A DNA stretch of 64,000 nucleotides from the NCBI GenBank assembly GCA_047974745.1, contig JBKECO010000003.1, forward strand, positions 124,001 to 188,000. The letters run 5' to 3'. The notes beneath the pieces were generated by a model. It made no database searches. It was not told the origin of the DNA and was given only the letters and a program-made list of their open reading frames with translations. A program made the position numbers and the translations under genes. Every line of letters starts with the position of its first letter. The first letter of the stretch is position 1. This document shows positions 1 through 7,993 of this stretch, piece by piece. This stretch comes from JBKECO01 sp047974745. GTDB taxonomy: Bacteria; Bacillota; Clostridia; Lachnospirales; Lachnospiraceae.

Positions 1-9
1 ATTTCCCCC

Positions 10-37
10 TTTTCATTTATGTAAAAAACGCTATACT
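10..37 (+). promoter_or_regulatory. Putative galE promoter
   Basis: A good -10 hexamer TATACT lies at 32-37. TTTTCA at 10-15, 16 bases upstream, is a weak -35. It sits about 28 bases before the galE start codon, and an AAGGAGGA ribosome site follows at about 54-61. The -35 is poor, so the call rests mainly on the -10 and its position. Confidence 0.45.
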
Positions 38-64
38 AGATATAGAAAAGAAAAGGAGGAGCTT

Positions 65-1081
65 ATGTCAGTATTAGTGACTGGTGGCGCTGGATATATC
101 GGAAGCCATACATGTATAGAGTTGATGAATCATGGATTCGAGGTCGTTGTGATTGACAATCTAGTTAATTCAAGTAAAAAATCATTGGATCGAGTGAAAG
201 AGATCACGGGCAAAGAAGTCGTATTTTATAAGGGAGACATCCTTGACCGCAATTTTTTGACAGATGTATTTGAAAAAGAGAATATAGAATCATGCATACA
301 TTTTGCAGGACTAAAGGCAGTAGGAGAATCTGTAGCAAAACCTTGGGAGTATTATAATAACAACATCAGTGGAACACTTACACTTTTAGATGTTATGAGA
401 GAACATGGATGTAAGAATATCATATTTTCCTCATCTGCAACCGTTTATGGTGATCCGGCGGTGATACCGATAACAGAGGACTGCCCAAAAGGAGTTTGTA
501 CAAATCCATACGGATGGAGCAAATCTATGCTGGAACAGATATTGGTGGATATTCAGAAGGCAGATCCGGAATGGAATGTCATTATTCTGCGGTATTTCAA
601 TCCGATTGGAGCACATGAAAGCGGAAGAATCGGGGAAAACCCGAATGGAATCCCCAATAATCTGATGCCGTATATTACCCAGGTGGCAGTCGGCAAGTTA
701 AAGGAAGTCGGAGTATTTGGAGATGATTATGATACGCCGGATGGAACGGGAGTGAGAGATTACATTCATGTAGTCGATCTTGCCGACGGGCATGTCAAGG
801 CAATTAAGCTGCTCTTAGAGCATTCAGGCTGTCGTATCTACAATCTGGGAACTGGAATTGGCTACAGCGTTTTGGATATCATTCATAATTTTGAAGATGC
901 GACCGGTATTACCATACCATACAGGATCAAAGAACGACGGGCAGGTGATATCGCAGCATGCTACTCGGATGTCACAAAAGCAGCTGATGAACTTGGATGG
1001 AGTGCTAAGTATTCGATTAAAGACATGTGTGGGGACGCATGGAGATGGCAGAGCCAAAATCCAAATGGATATGATGAGTAA
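65..1081 (+). CDS. galE: UDP-glucose 4-epimerase
   Basis: This enzyme interconverts UDP-glucose and UDP-galactose in the cytosol with a tightly bound NAD+ (Leloir pathway and supply of galactosyl units for glycans). The protein is 338 residues, the usual GalE length. An N-terminal Rossmann motif GGAGYIGSH lies at residues 7-15, the Ser-rich catalytic segment SSSATVYG at 122-129, and the short-chain dehydrogenase YxxxK pair at Tyr149/Lys153 (YGWSK). The ATG is preceded by a strong AAGGAGG site. It stands alone: no galK or galT is in the window, and a tRNA gene with its own promoter follows. Identification is firm. An epimerase acting also on N-acetylated sugars cannot be excluded from sequence. 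Confidence 0.96.
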   Translation: MSVLVTGGAGYIGSHTCIELMNHGFEVVVIDNLVNSSKKSLDRVKEITGKEVVFYKGDILDRNFLTDVFEKENIESCIHFAGLKAVGESVAKPWEYYNNNISGTLTLLDVMREHGCKNIIFSSSATVYGDPAVIPITEDCPKGVCTNPYGWSKSMLEQILVDIQKADPEWNVIILRYFNPIGAHESGRIGENPNGIPNNLMPYITQVAVGKLKEVGVFGDDYDTPDGTGVRDYIHVVDLADGHVKAIKLLLEHSGCRIYNLGTGIGYSVLDIIHNFEDATGITIPYRIKERRAGDIAACYSDVTKAADELGWSAKYSIKDMCGDAWRWQSQNPNGYDE

Positions 1082-1126
1082 AAAAAATAAAAAACTTAGA
1101 AAATTGATAAAATTTATAAATACGTC

Positions 1127-1155
1127 TTGCAAAATGAATCAGGCTGTGATATATT
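1127..1155 (+). promoter_or_regulatory. tRNA-Glu promoter
   Basis: TTGCAA at 1127-1132 and TATATT at 1150-1155 are spaced by exactly 17 bases, a near-consensus sigma-A promoter. Transcription would begin at about 1162, just before the mature tRNA 5' end at 1166. Confidence 0.8.
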
Positions 1156-1165
1156 AACTAAGCTT

Positions 1166-1237
1166 GGTTCGTTGGTCAAGAGGTTAAGACGCTGCCCTCT
1201 CACGGCAGAATCACGGGTTCGAGTCCCGTACGAACTG
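1166..1237 (+). tRNA. tRNA-Glu (anticodon CTC)
   Basis: The 72-base sequence folds as a cloverleaf. The 7-bp acceptor stem is GGTTCGT with ACGAACT (first pair G-T), followed by discriminator G. The anticodon stem is CTGCC/GGCAG around loop CTCTCAC, giving anticodon CTC, which reads GAG. The T arm contains GGTTCGAGTCC. The CCA end is not encoded. It has its own promoter just upstream and a terminator downstream. Confidence 0.95.
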
Positions 1238-1268
1238 TTGACTGTTTTTAAAACAGCCCAACCCGAGA

Positions 1269-1309
1269 ATAGTCGATTTCAGAATTTCTGAGGTCGATTA
1301 TTTTATTTT
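1269..1309 (+). terminator. Rho-independent terminator after tRNA-Glu
   Basis: ATAGTCGA at 1269-1276 pairs with TCGATTAT at 1294-1301, with an inner TCAG/CTGA stem and a following T-rich tract (TTTATTTT). It closes the tRNA transcript. Confidence 0.75.
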
Positions 1310-1317
1310 CCGGATGT

Positions 1318-1411
1318 AAGTACCTGAGATTAAAACCCACTGCCAATGCGACAGTCGCAGCAAAGTGGATCACTGTCAAACGATGCAAAAAGTAAAATAG
1401 GACAGATACTT
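1318..1411 (+). other. Structured non-coding stretch of unknown role
   Basis: This gene-free stretch between the tRNA terminator and the rimP promoter is unusually foldable. AAGTACCTG (1318-1326) can pair with CAGATACTT (1403-1411) with one mismatch. Inside it, CCACT (1337-1341) pairs with AGTGG (1364-1368) around a GCGA/TCGC hairpin. The 3' arm runs into the -35 of the rimP promoter. I see no convincing promoter directly in front of it. It may be a small RNA, a read-through product of the tRNA transcript, or chance pairing. Confidence 0.3.
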
Positions 1412-1438
1412 GCAATTATAATTAAAAAATGGTATAAT
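1410..1438 (+). promoter_or_regulatory. Promoter of the rimP-nusA-infB operon
   Basis: TTGCAA at 1410-1415 and a perfect TATAAT at 1433-1438 are separated by 17 bases. The predicted start near 1445 leaves a leader of about 87 bases before rimP. No equally good promoter is seen before the next eight genes, so this probably drives the whole row to ribF. Confidence 0.85.
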
Positions 1439-1466
1439 TCTGAAGATAACTAAATAGTGATTATAA

Positions 1467-1494
1467 TTGAGAGTGGGCATCGGTCCACTCTCAA
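1467..1494 (+). promoter_or_regulatory. Leader hairpin of the rimP operon
   Basis: GAGAGTGG (1469-1476) pairs perfectly with CCACTCTC (1485-1492), and TT/AA pairs extend the stem to 10 bp around an 8-base loop. No T run follows, so this is not a classical terminator. It lies between the predicted transcription start and the rimP ribosome site, where a leader-based control element or a stabilising 5' stem would sit. Confidence 0.5.
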
Positions 1495-1531
1495 ATTATG
1501 TTAAAGTATAAAATATGGAAGGAAGGTGCAA

Positions 1532-1999
1532 ATGGGTAAGAGAGAGTTATACGAAGAAAGAACAGAACAACTGATTCTTCCAATCATCAGTAAAAACCAA
1601 TTTGAACTAGTTGATATAGAATATGTAAAAGAAGGAACCACATGGTATCTCAGGGCATACATAGATAAAGAAGGCGGAATTACTGTAAATGACTGTGAAG
1701 TTGTAGCCAGAGAGATGAATGAGTTGCTGGATGAACTGGATTTTGTGGAAGGATCCTATATTTTCGAGGTCAGTTCACCTGGGCTTGGAAGGCCTTTAAA
1801 AAAAGAAAAGGATTTTGTTCGAAATCTTGGCAAGGATATTGAAATCAGAACATATCGGGCTATCGACCATGAAAAAGAATTTTATGGCACATTAAAGGCT
1901 TTTGATGCAGATACTGTTACGATCACAGATAAGCTTCCAAAGGATATCGTATTTCAGAAAACTGATATAGCATTGATCCGTCTTGCGATCGATTTTTAA
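1532..1999 (+). CDS. rimP: Ribosome maturation factor RimP
   Basis: RimP binds the free 30S subunit and assists late maturation around ribosomal protein S12. The 155-residue protein has the expected two parts: an N-terminal alpha/beta domain with the conserved stretch FEVSSPGLGRPLKKEKDF, and a C-terminal SH3-like barrel. The ATG at 1532 is chosen over an in-frame GTG at 1526, because GGAAGGAAGG ends at 1526 and overlaps that GTG but is well spaced for the ATG. It is first in the rimP-nusA operon, the normal bacterial arrangement. Confidence 0.93.
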   Translation: MGKRELYEERTEQLILPIISKNQFELVDIEYVKEGTTWYLRAYIDKEGGITVNDCEVVAREMNELLDELDFVEGSYIFEVSSPGLGRPLKKEKDFVRNLGKDIEIRTYRAIDHEKEFYGTLKAFDADTVTITDKLPKDIVFQKTDIALIRLAIDF

Positions 2000-2031
2000 A
2001 TATATATTGTAAAAAACAGGAGGAAATATAA

Positions 2032-3171
2032 ATGAACACGGAGTTACTAGAGGCACTCAATATACTTGAAAAAGAAAAAAGCATACCAAAAGAGACGATT
2101 TTAGAGGCAATCGAAAATTCACTTTTAACAGCCTGTAAAAATCACTTTGGAAAAGCTGAAAATGTCAAGGTGCAGATGGATCACGAGTCATGTGAATTTC
2201 ATGTATATCAAGAAAAGAAAGTAGTCGATACAGTGGAAGATCCGGTCACTGAAATCTCACTCATGAATGCAAAACTCATAGATTCGAATTTTGAGCTAGA
2301 TGATATTGTGAACACGGAAGTAAAATCCAAAGAGTTTGGCAGGATTGCTACCCAGAATGCAAAAAATGTGATTCTGCAGAAAATCAGGGAAGAAGAGCGA
2401 AAAGTTCTTTATGATGAGTATTACAGTAAGGAAAAAGATGTTTTGACTGGTATTGTACAGCGATATATTGGAAAAAATGTCAGCATCAATCTTGGTAAAG
2501 TAGATGCGATCTTATCTGAGAATGAACAGGTCAGAGGAGAGATCTTTAAACCAACAGAGAGAATCAAGCTATATGTTTTAGAAGTAAAGTCTACAAATAA
2601 AGGACCAAAGATCTTATTATCCAGAACCCATCCGGAACTTGTAAAACGATTATTCGAATCAGAAGTTGCAGAGGTCAAAGATGGAATTGTAGAGATCAAG
2701 AGCATTGCCAGAGAAGCAGGAAGCAGAACAAAAATTGCTGTCTCGTCCAATGATGAGGATGTTGATCCAGTCGGAGCCTGCGTAGGAATGAATGGAGCAC
2801 GTGTCAATGCGATCGTGAATGAACTTCGCGGAGAAAAAATAGATATCATAAACTGGAATGAAAATCCGGCTATGCTGATCGAAAATGCACTGAGTCCTGC
2901 AAAAGTCATTTCTGTTATTGCAGATGCAGATGAAAAAACTGCAAAAGTCGTTGTTCCTGATTATCAGCTTTCGCTGGCAATCGGAAAAGAAGGTCAGAAT
3001 GCAAGACTTGCAGCAAGACTGACAGGCTATAAAATAGATATAAAGAGTGAGTCACAGGCGAGAGAAGCAGGTGATCTCATGGATTATGAAAACGAATACG
3101 AAGATGAATACTACGACGAAGACGAGTATTATGATGAAAATGAGTATTATGATGAAAAAGATGGCAAATAA
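2032..3171 (+). CDS. nusA: Transcription termination/antitermination factor NusA
   Basis: NusA binds RNA polymerase and nascent RNA and modulates pausing, termination and antitermination. The 379-residue protein has the N-terminal polymerase-binding domain (about 1-125), an S1 domain (about 135-200) and two KH domains (about 230-345, with the IGKEGQNARLAARLTG loop). This is the Firmicute length, without the C-terminal acidic repeats of enterobacteria. It does end in an unusual Asp/Glu/Tyr-rich tail of about 35 residues made of YYDE-like units. AGGAGG stands 6-7 bases before the ATG. The 3' end overlaps rnpM by 11 bases, which suggests translational coupling. Confidence 0.95.
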   Translation: MNTELLEALNILEKEKSIPKETILEAIENSLLTACKNHFGKAENVKVQMDHESCEFHVYQEKKVVDTVEDPVTEISLMNAKLIDSNFELDDIVNTEVKSKEFGRIATQNAKNVILQKIREEERKVLYDEYYSKEKDVLTGIVQRYIGKNVSINLGKVDAILSENEQVRGEIFKPTERIKLYVLEVKSTNKGPKILLSRTHPELVKRLFESEVAEVKDGIVEIKSIAREAGSRTKIAVSSNDEDVDPVGACVGMNGARVNAIVNELRGEKIDIINWNENPAMLIENALSPAKVISVIADADEKTAKVVVPDYQLSLAIGKEGQNARLAARLTGYKIDIKSESQAREAGDLMDYENEYEDEYYDEDEYYDENEYYDEKDGK

Positions 3172-3436
3172 AAAAATTCCAATGAGACAGTGCGTTGGCT
3201 GTCGGGAAATGAAACCAAAAAAGGAATTGATCAGAATCATAAGAACATCAGAAGATACGATGGAAGTTGACTTCAGTGGGAAAAAGAACGGCAGAGGAGC
3301 ATACATTTGTCCAAGCCGAGAATGTCTGAATAAAGCAGTTAAGACAAAGGGTCTGGAAAGATCATTGAAAATGCAGGTTCCGGAGGAGATCTTCAATGAG
3401 TTTGAAGAGGAGTTGAGGAAATTTGAAACCAAATAA
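3161..3436 (+). CDS. rnpM: RNase P modulator RnpM (YlxR family)
   Basis: This small basic YlxR-family protein sits in the canonical slot between nusA and the L7Ae-like gene. YlxR of Bacillus subtilis has been described as an RNA-binding modulator of RNase P (RnpM). The 91-residue product has the family's Cys pair CVGC at residues 11-14 and the signature GRGAYICPSRECL. The ATG at 3161 gives an N-terminus MANKKIPMRQ typical of relatives. An in-frame ATG at 3152 is also possible. The gene overlaps nusA upstream and the next gene by 14 bases, so all three are probably translationally coupled. Confidence 0.88.
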   Translation: MANKKIPMRQCVGCREMKPKKELIRIIRTSEDTMEVDFSGKKNGRGAYICPSRECLNKAVKTKGLERSLKMQVPEEIFNEFEEELRKFETK

Positions 3437-3770
3437 GGTTTTATCAATATTGGGAATCTCTGCCAAAGCAGGATATATAGCAAGTGGAGAATTTCAAACA
3501 GAACGAGCAATAAAGACTTCCATGGCTTATCTGGTCATTGTAGCTGATGATGCATCGGAAAACACAAAAAAAATGTTCTGTAACATGTGTGACTTTTATA
3601 AGGTACCACAGATCATATATGGAACAAAGGATGAAATCGGGCACGCAATCGGAAAAGAATATAGATCTTCCCTCGCTGTGACTGATAAAGGTCTTGCAAA
3701 AAGTGTGTTCGATAACTACGAAATGCTGAATAATCTGAATCATGGAGGGCAAGAAAATGACAAAAATTAA
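3423..3770 (+). CDS. L7Ae/YlxQ-family RNA-binding protein
   Basis: This is a ribosomal L7Ae-like protein of the YlxQ group, which bind kink-turn RNA. The exact target in bacteria is unsettled. The 115-residue protein has the family opening (KVLSILGISAKAGYIASGE) and the central ADDASENTKKMF segment. Translation starts at TTG (3423), preceded by a GAGG motif, and overlaps the 3' end of rnpM. Its own 3' end overlaps infB by 14 bases. Position in the nusA-infB operon supports a role in ribosome or translation function. Confidence 0.87.
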   Translation: MKPNKVLSILGISAKAGYIASGEFQTERAIKTSMAYLVIVADDASENTKKMFCNMCDFYKVPQIIYGTKDEIGHAIGKEYRSSLAVTDKGLAKSVFDNYEMLNNLNHGGQENDKN

Positions 3771-6657
3771 AATACATGAACTAGCAAAAGAACTTGATGT
3801 CTCATCAAAGGAATTGATCAACTATATGAACGAACAAAACAAAGATATAAAGAGCCATATGAGTTCATTGGAAGATTCAGATGTAGAAATAATACGAAAA
3901 AAATATAGTAAAAAGGAGAGCAAAGCGATTAGTAAAGTAGATCCGGATATCAATCCACAAACAAATGAGGAATCCAAACGACCTAAGAAGAAATCCAGCA
4001 TCACAGCTGTATATAATCCACAAAATAGCAAACAGGGCGGTCCTAAGAGAGGGACAGGCGGTGGAGAACGACCCCACAGACCTGCCTCTGCTCAGAATGT
4101 ACAAAGAAGATCTGATGTTTCTGGCAGTCACACTGAGAAAGCGGTAGATAAAGCGATTACAAAACCAGCAGAACCAGTTATGGAACCAGTACAAGAAACT
4201 GTAAAAACAGTTGTGCCAAAGCCAGTGGAAAAAGTGCAAGCGTCAGTTAATGAATCCGCTGCAGCAACAGTGGTTGAAGCAAAACAGCCGATCAAAAGAC
4301 AGAATGTATATGCAGATCTAAAAAAACAGCAGGAGAAGCGTGCTGCTGCTCAGGCAAAAAAAGTAGAGAGTACCAATACTGCAAATAGAGCACCTAGAAA
4401 TAACCAGGGGTATCAAAAGCAGGATGGGGAGAGAAAACCATTTAGAAACCGACCACAGGGCGATCGCCCTTATGAAAACCGTCCTCAGGGAGAAAGATCA
4501 TATGAAAACCGTCCACAAGGAGAGAGAACATATGAAAATCGTTCGCAAGGAGAGAGGAAGAATGGAACGTTCAATCGTAACTCTCAAAAGGATAATCAAG
4601 GTAATAGGACTCCTTCCAATAATTATCAAGGTAATAGAAACAATACTGGAGTCGCTTCAAATCGCCCGGGACAACGCCCGAGAGTAGAGGGAGATAACAG
4701 ATCAGGTTCAGGTGCAGCTGCTACAACTGATAGTGTTCGCGGAAAAGAATCCAGAGAACGTGCGGGTAACCGTACATCGAATGTCAAAAAACCTGCTTAT
4801 GACAAAAAGGAACCTAAGAAGAAGGAAAATTTCCTAAATCTGGAGAAAAAATCATTACGTAAAAAGCCACAGGGTGCACCAAAACAGGAAGAAAAGATCG
4901 ATGAAATCAAAACAGTGATCCTGCCGGAGATCCTAACAATCAGAGATTTGGCTGAAAAGATGAAATTGCAGCCTTCTGCGATTGTTAAGAAGTTGTTCTT
5001 AAAGGGTATTATGGTCACAGTAAACCAAGAAGTCGATTTTGACAAGGCATCTGAAATTGCTATGGAGTTCAATTTCATTACAGAGCCTGAGGTGAAGATA
5101 GATGTGATAGCAGAACTTCTAAAGGAGGATGATGAATCTGAAGATGATATGATCGCAAGAGCTCCGGTTGTATGTGTTATGGGCCACGTTGATCATGGAA
5201 AGACATCCCTATTGGATGCGATCCGTTCAACAAAAGTAACAGACAAAGAAGCAGGCGGAATTACACAGCATATCGGTGCATCTGTAGTATCGATAAAGAA
5301 TCAGAATATCACATTTTTAGATACACCGGGGCATGAAGCATTTACAGCAATGCGTATGCGTGGAGCAAATGCAACAGATATCGCGATCCTGGTGGTGGCG
5401 GCTGATGACGGTGTCATGCCACAGACAATCGAGGCGATCAATCACGCCAAAGCTGCAGGAATAGAAATCATTGTTGCAGTGAACAAGATCGATAAGCCAA
5501 GTGCGAACATTGAACGTGTGAAGCAAGAGCTTTCTGAATATCAGCTCATCCCGGAAGATTGGGGCGGAAGTACGATTTTTGTACCTGTTTCTGCACATAC
5601 GAAGGAAGGGATTGAGCAGCTTCTTGAGATGATTCTTTTGACCGCTGAAATATTAGAACTGAAATCGAATCCAAAACGAAATGCAAGAGGTCTAGTTATT
5701 GAGGCACAGCTTGACAAAGGCCGTGGTGCAGTTGCAACGATCCTGGTGCAAAAAGGTACACTTAGAGTAGGTGAGCCGATTGCATGTGGTAGCTGTTATG
5801 GTAAAGTCCGTGCAATGATCGATGATGATGGAAAAAGAGTAAAAGAAGCTGGTCCATCTATGCCGGTGGAAATCCTGGGATTGAACGGCGTGCCAAATGC
5901 AGGTGAGGTATTTGTCAGCACCAGCACTGAAAAGGAAGCCAGAAGCTTTGCTGAGACCTTCATTTCAGAAGGAAAAGAGAGACTGCTGGAAGAAACCAAG
6001 GCAAAAATGTCTCTGGATGATCTTTTTAGTCAGATTAAATCAGGTAATGTGAAGGAACTGCCAATCATTGTGAAGGCAGATGTTCAAGGCTCAGTAGAAG
6101 CGGTGAAACAAAGTCTGGAAAAATTATCAAATGAAGAAGTCATGGTCAAGATCATTCATGGTGGAGTTGGAGCGATTAACGAATCTGATGTCATTCTGGC
6201 ATCCGCATCCAATGCAATCATTATTGGATTTAATGTTCGACCAGATGCAACAGCAAAAACAACGGCTGAACGAGAAGGTGTTGATGTTAGATTATACAAA
6301 GTAATCTACAATGCGATTGAAGATGTAGAAGCTGCAATGAAGGGCATGTTGGATCCTATTTTCGAAGAAAAAGTTCTCGGACATGCAGAAGTCAGACAAA
6401 TATTTAAGGCGTCTGGTATTGGAAATATTGCAGGTTCCTATATTTTGGATGGTACCTTCGAAAGAGGCTGCAAGGTTCGTATTCTTCGTGAGGGCAAGCA
6501 GATTTTTGAAGGAGAACTGGCATCCTTAAAGAGATTTAAGGACGATGTCAAAGAAGTTAGACATGGTTATGAATGTGGACTGGTCATTGATGGTTTTGAT
6601 GAGTTTGAAGAATTTGATCAAATAGAGGCATATAAAATGGTCGAGGTTCCAAGGTAA
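3757..6657 (+). CDS. infB: Translation initiation factor IF-2
   Basis: IF-2 is the GTPase that brings initiator fMet-tRNA to the 30S subunit and promotes subunit joining. The 966-residue protein starts with an IF2_N helical domain (about 1-50), followed by a long disordered charged linker and a second IF2_N module (about 390-440). The GTPase domain begins near residue 476 with GHVDHGKTS and continues with GGITQHIG, DTPGHEAF, NKID and SAHTKEG. Beta-barrel and C-terminal fMet-binding domains follow. The ATG at 3757 is chosen because GGAGGG at 3744-3749 fits it; the in-frame ATG at 3742 overlaps that site. The linker holds a 10-residue repeat block (4450-4557). Confidence 0.96.
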   Translation: MTKIKIHELAKELDVSSKELINYMNEQNKDIKSHMSSLEDSDVEIIRKKYSKKESKAISKVDPDINPQTNEESKRPKKKSSITAVYNPQNSKQGGPKRGTGGGERPHRPASAQNVQRRSDVSGSHTEKAVDKAITKPAEPVMEPVQETVKTVVPKPVEKVQASVNESAAATVVEAKQPIKRQNVYADLKKQQEKRAAAQAKKVESTNTANRAPRNNQGYQKQDGERKPFRNRPQGDRPYENRPQGERSYENRPQGERTYENRSQGERKNGTFNRNSQKDNQGNRTPSNNYQGNRNNTGVASNRPGQRPRVEGDNRSGSGAAATTDSVRGKESRERAGNRTSNVKKPAYDKKEPKKKENFLNLEKKSLRKKPQGAPKQEEKIDEIKTVILPEILTIRDLAEKMKLQPSAIVKKLFLKGIMVTVNQEVDFDKASEIAMEFNFITEPEVKIDVIAELLKEDDESEDDMIARAPVVCVMGHVDHGKTSLLDAIRSTKVTDKEAGGITQHIGASVVSIKNQNITFLDTPGHEAFTAMRMRGANATDIAILVVAADDGVMPQTIEAINHAKAAGIEIIVAVNKIDKPSANIERVKQELSEYQLIPEDWGGSTIFVPVSAHTKEGIEQLLEMILLTAEILELKSNPKRNARGLVIEAQLDKGRGAVATILVQKGTLRVGEPIACGSCYGKVRAMIDDDGKRVKEAGPSMPVEILGLNGVPNAGEVFVSTSTEKEARSFAETFISEGKERLLEETKAKMSLDDLFSQIKSGNVKELPIIVKADVQGSVEAVKQSLEKLSNEEVMVKIIHGGVGAINESDVILASASNAIIIGFNVRPDATAKTTAEREGVDVRLYKVIYNAIEDVEAAMKGMLDPIFEEKVLGHAEVRQIFKASGIGNIAGSYILDGTFERGCKVRILREGKQIFEGELASLKRFKDDVKEVRHGYECGLVIDGFDEFEEFDQIEAYKMVEVPR
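4450..4557 (+). repeat. In-frame 30-bp tandem repeats in the IF-2 linker
   Basis: Three complete 30-base units and a partial fourth encode RPQGDRPYEN, RPQGERSYEN, RPQGERTYEN and RSQGER. Unit starts are at 4450, 4480, 4510 and 4540. The units differ at silent sites, so they are not a very recent slippage product. They lie in the disordered N-terminal linker of IF-2. Confidence 0.9.
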
Positions 6658-6666
6658 GGTGATCGT

Positions 6667-7041
6667 ATGAGAAAAAACAGTATCAAAAATACAAGAATAA
6701 ATGGAGAGGTATTAAAAGAGTTGAGCAATATCATCCGGGGAGAGATCAAAGATCCTCGGATCCATCCGATGACAAGCGTTGTTACTGTTGAGGTCGCACC
6801 TGATTTAAAGACATGCAAAGCCTACATCAGTGTTCTGGGTGATGAAGCGGCTCAGAAGGAAACAATGAAAGGGCTCAGAAGTGCGGAAGGTTTTATCCGC
6901 TCACAGCTGGCAAGATCCATAAATTTACGAAATACACCCACCATTCAATTTGTTCTGGATCAGTCAATAGAATATGGAGCAAAGATGTCCAAAATGATTG
7001 ACGAAGTGAGAAAGCAAAGTGAGGAACATGACGAAGTTTAA
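6667..7041 (+). CDS. rbfA: 30S ribosome-binding factor RbfA
   Basis: RbfA binds immature 30S particles near the 5' end of 16S rRNA and is needed for efficient processing and cold growth. The 124-residue product has the family features: ELSNIIRGEIKDPRI near the N-terminus, VTVEVAPDLKTCKAYISV, and a C-terminal helix after PTIQFVLDQSIEYG. It follows infB by 9 bases in the usual infB-rbfA order, and overlaps the next gene by 14 bases. Confidence 0.94.
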   Translation: MRKNSIKNTRINGEVLKELSNIIRGEIKDPRIHPMTSVVTVEVAPDLKTCKAYISVLGDEAAQKETMKGLRSAEGFIRSQLARSINLRNTPTIQFVLDQSIEYGAKMSKMIDEVRKQSEEHDEV

Positions 7042-7978
7042 AGAGTTATTTGAACAGGCAGGAACCATAGCAATTGCAGGACACATTAGACCAGACGGTG
7101 ACTGCAGCGGAAGTTGCCTTGGTACCTATCTTTATCTTAAAGATCTGTTTCCAGAGAAGACAATACACCTGTATCTGCAGCCGATTCCACAAGTCTTTCG
7201 ATTTTTAAAGGGCTCAGATGAGATTTTGCTTCCAGATGGAGAACCAAAGGAATATGATATGTTTCTGGTTCTCGACTGTGGAGACGAGCAAAGACTTGGA
7301 GAGGCTTCTGTATATTTCAAGCGTGCAAAAAAGACAGTCTGTATTGATCATCATATCAGTAATCGCAGTTTTGCTGATCTAAATTTTGTATATCCAAATG
7401 CCAGTTCAACATGTGAATTGGTCTTTGGTTTTATGGAGGAAGAAAGGATCACCAAAGATATCGCTGCATGTATCTATGTTGGACTGGTTCATGACACAGG
7501 AGTTTTTCAATATTCGAATACTTCAGCAAGAACGATGGAAATCGCTGGTATTTTAATGGAGAAAGGGATCAATTTCTCAAGAATCGTGGATTCCACGTTC
7601 TATGCAAAGACATTTGAGCAGAACAAAATTCTTGGATATGCACTTTTAAACAGTGTTCTGTATCAAAGTGAAAGAGTGATCTTTTCCTCCGTTTCTATCA
7701 ATACGATGCAGGAATATCAAGTTCAAGGGGAAGATCTAGAGGGTATTGTAAGTCAGCTGCGCATGACAAAAGAAGCGGATACAGCAGTTTTTATTCATGA
7801 AACAGCACCTGAACAATGGAAGGTAAGTATGAGATCCAATGAAGCGGTCAATGTATCAGATATTGCACTTTTCTTTGGAGGTGGCGGACATGTACGTGCT
7901 GCTGGCTTTTCGTTGACAGGGAGTCCGGAGTCCATAATAAAAGATATTTTGGCTCAGATCAAAATTCAATTGTCTTAA
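7028..7978 (+). CDS. nrnA: Bifunctional oligoribonuclease/pAp phosphatase, DHH family
   Basis: NrnA degrades very short RNAs and dephosphorylates 3'-phosphoadenosine 5'-phosphate. Firmicutes use it in place of Orn. The 316-residue protein has DHH-family metal motifs GHIRPDGDCSGS (18-29), VLDCGD (81-86) and the DHH triad at 107-109. The C-terminal DHHA1 domain carries GGGGHVRAAG. The ATG at 7028 overlaps rbfA by 14 bases; an in-frame GTG at 7019 is an alternative start. Its place between rbfA and truB is standard in Clostridia. Relatives acting on cyclic-dinucleotide breakdown products have the same fold, so substrate range is inferred. Confidence 0.9.
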   Translation: MTKFKELFEQAGTIAIAGHIRPDGDCSGSCLGTYLYLKDLFPEKTIHLYLQPIPQVFRFLKGSDEILLPDGEPKEYDMFLVLDCGDEQRLGEASVYFKRAKKTVCIDHHISNRSFADLNFVYPNASSTCELVFGFMEEERITKDIAACIYVGLVHDTGVFQYSNTSARTMEIAGILMEKGINFSRIVDSTFYAKTFEQNKILGYALLNSVLYQSERVIFSSVSINTMQEYQVQGEDLEGIVSQLRMTKEADTAVFIHETAPEQWKVSMRSNEAVNVSDIALFFGGGGHVRAAGFSLTGSPESIIKDILAQIKIQLS

Positions 7979-7993
7979 GGAGTTACAGCAGAG

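Noticed and set aside
858..1157. 99-codon open frame overlapping the 3' end of galE and the tRNA promoter
   Set aside because: It lies mostly inside galE in another frame, runs through a clear tRNA promoter and has no ribosome site.
1467..1494. Leader hairpin read as an intrinsic terminator
   Set aside because: No T run follows the stem, and it sits inside the leader of an essential operon; it is recorded as a leader hairpin instead.
4424..4687. 87-codon frame within infB on the plus strand
   Set aside because: It is a frame-shifted reading of the IF-2 repeat linker, and the composition follows from the repeated Arg/Gln/Glu codons.
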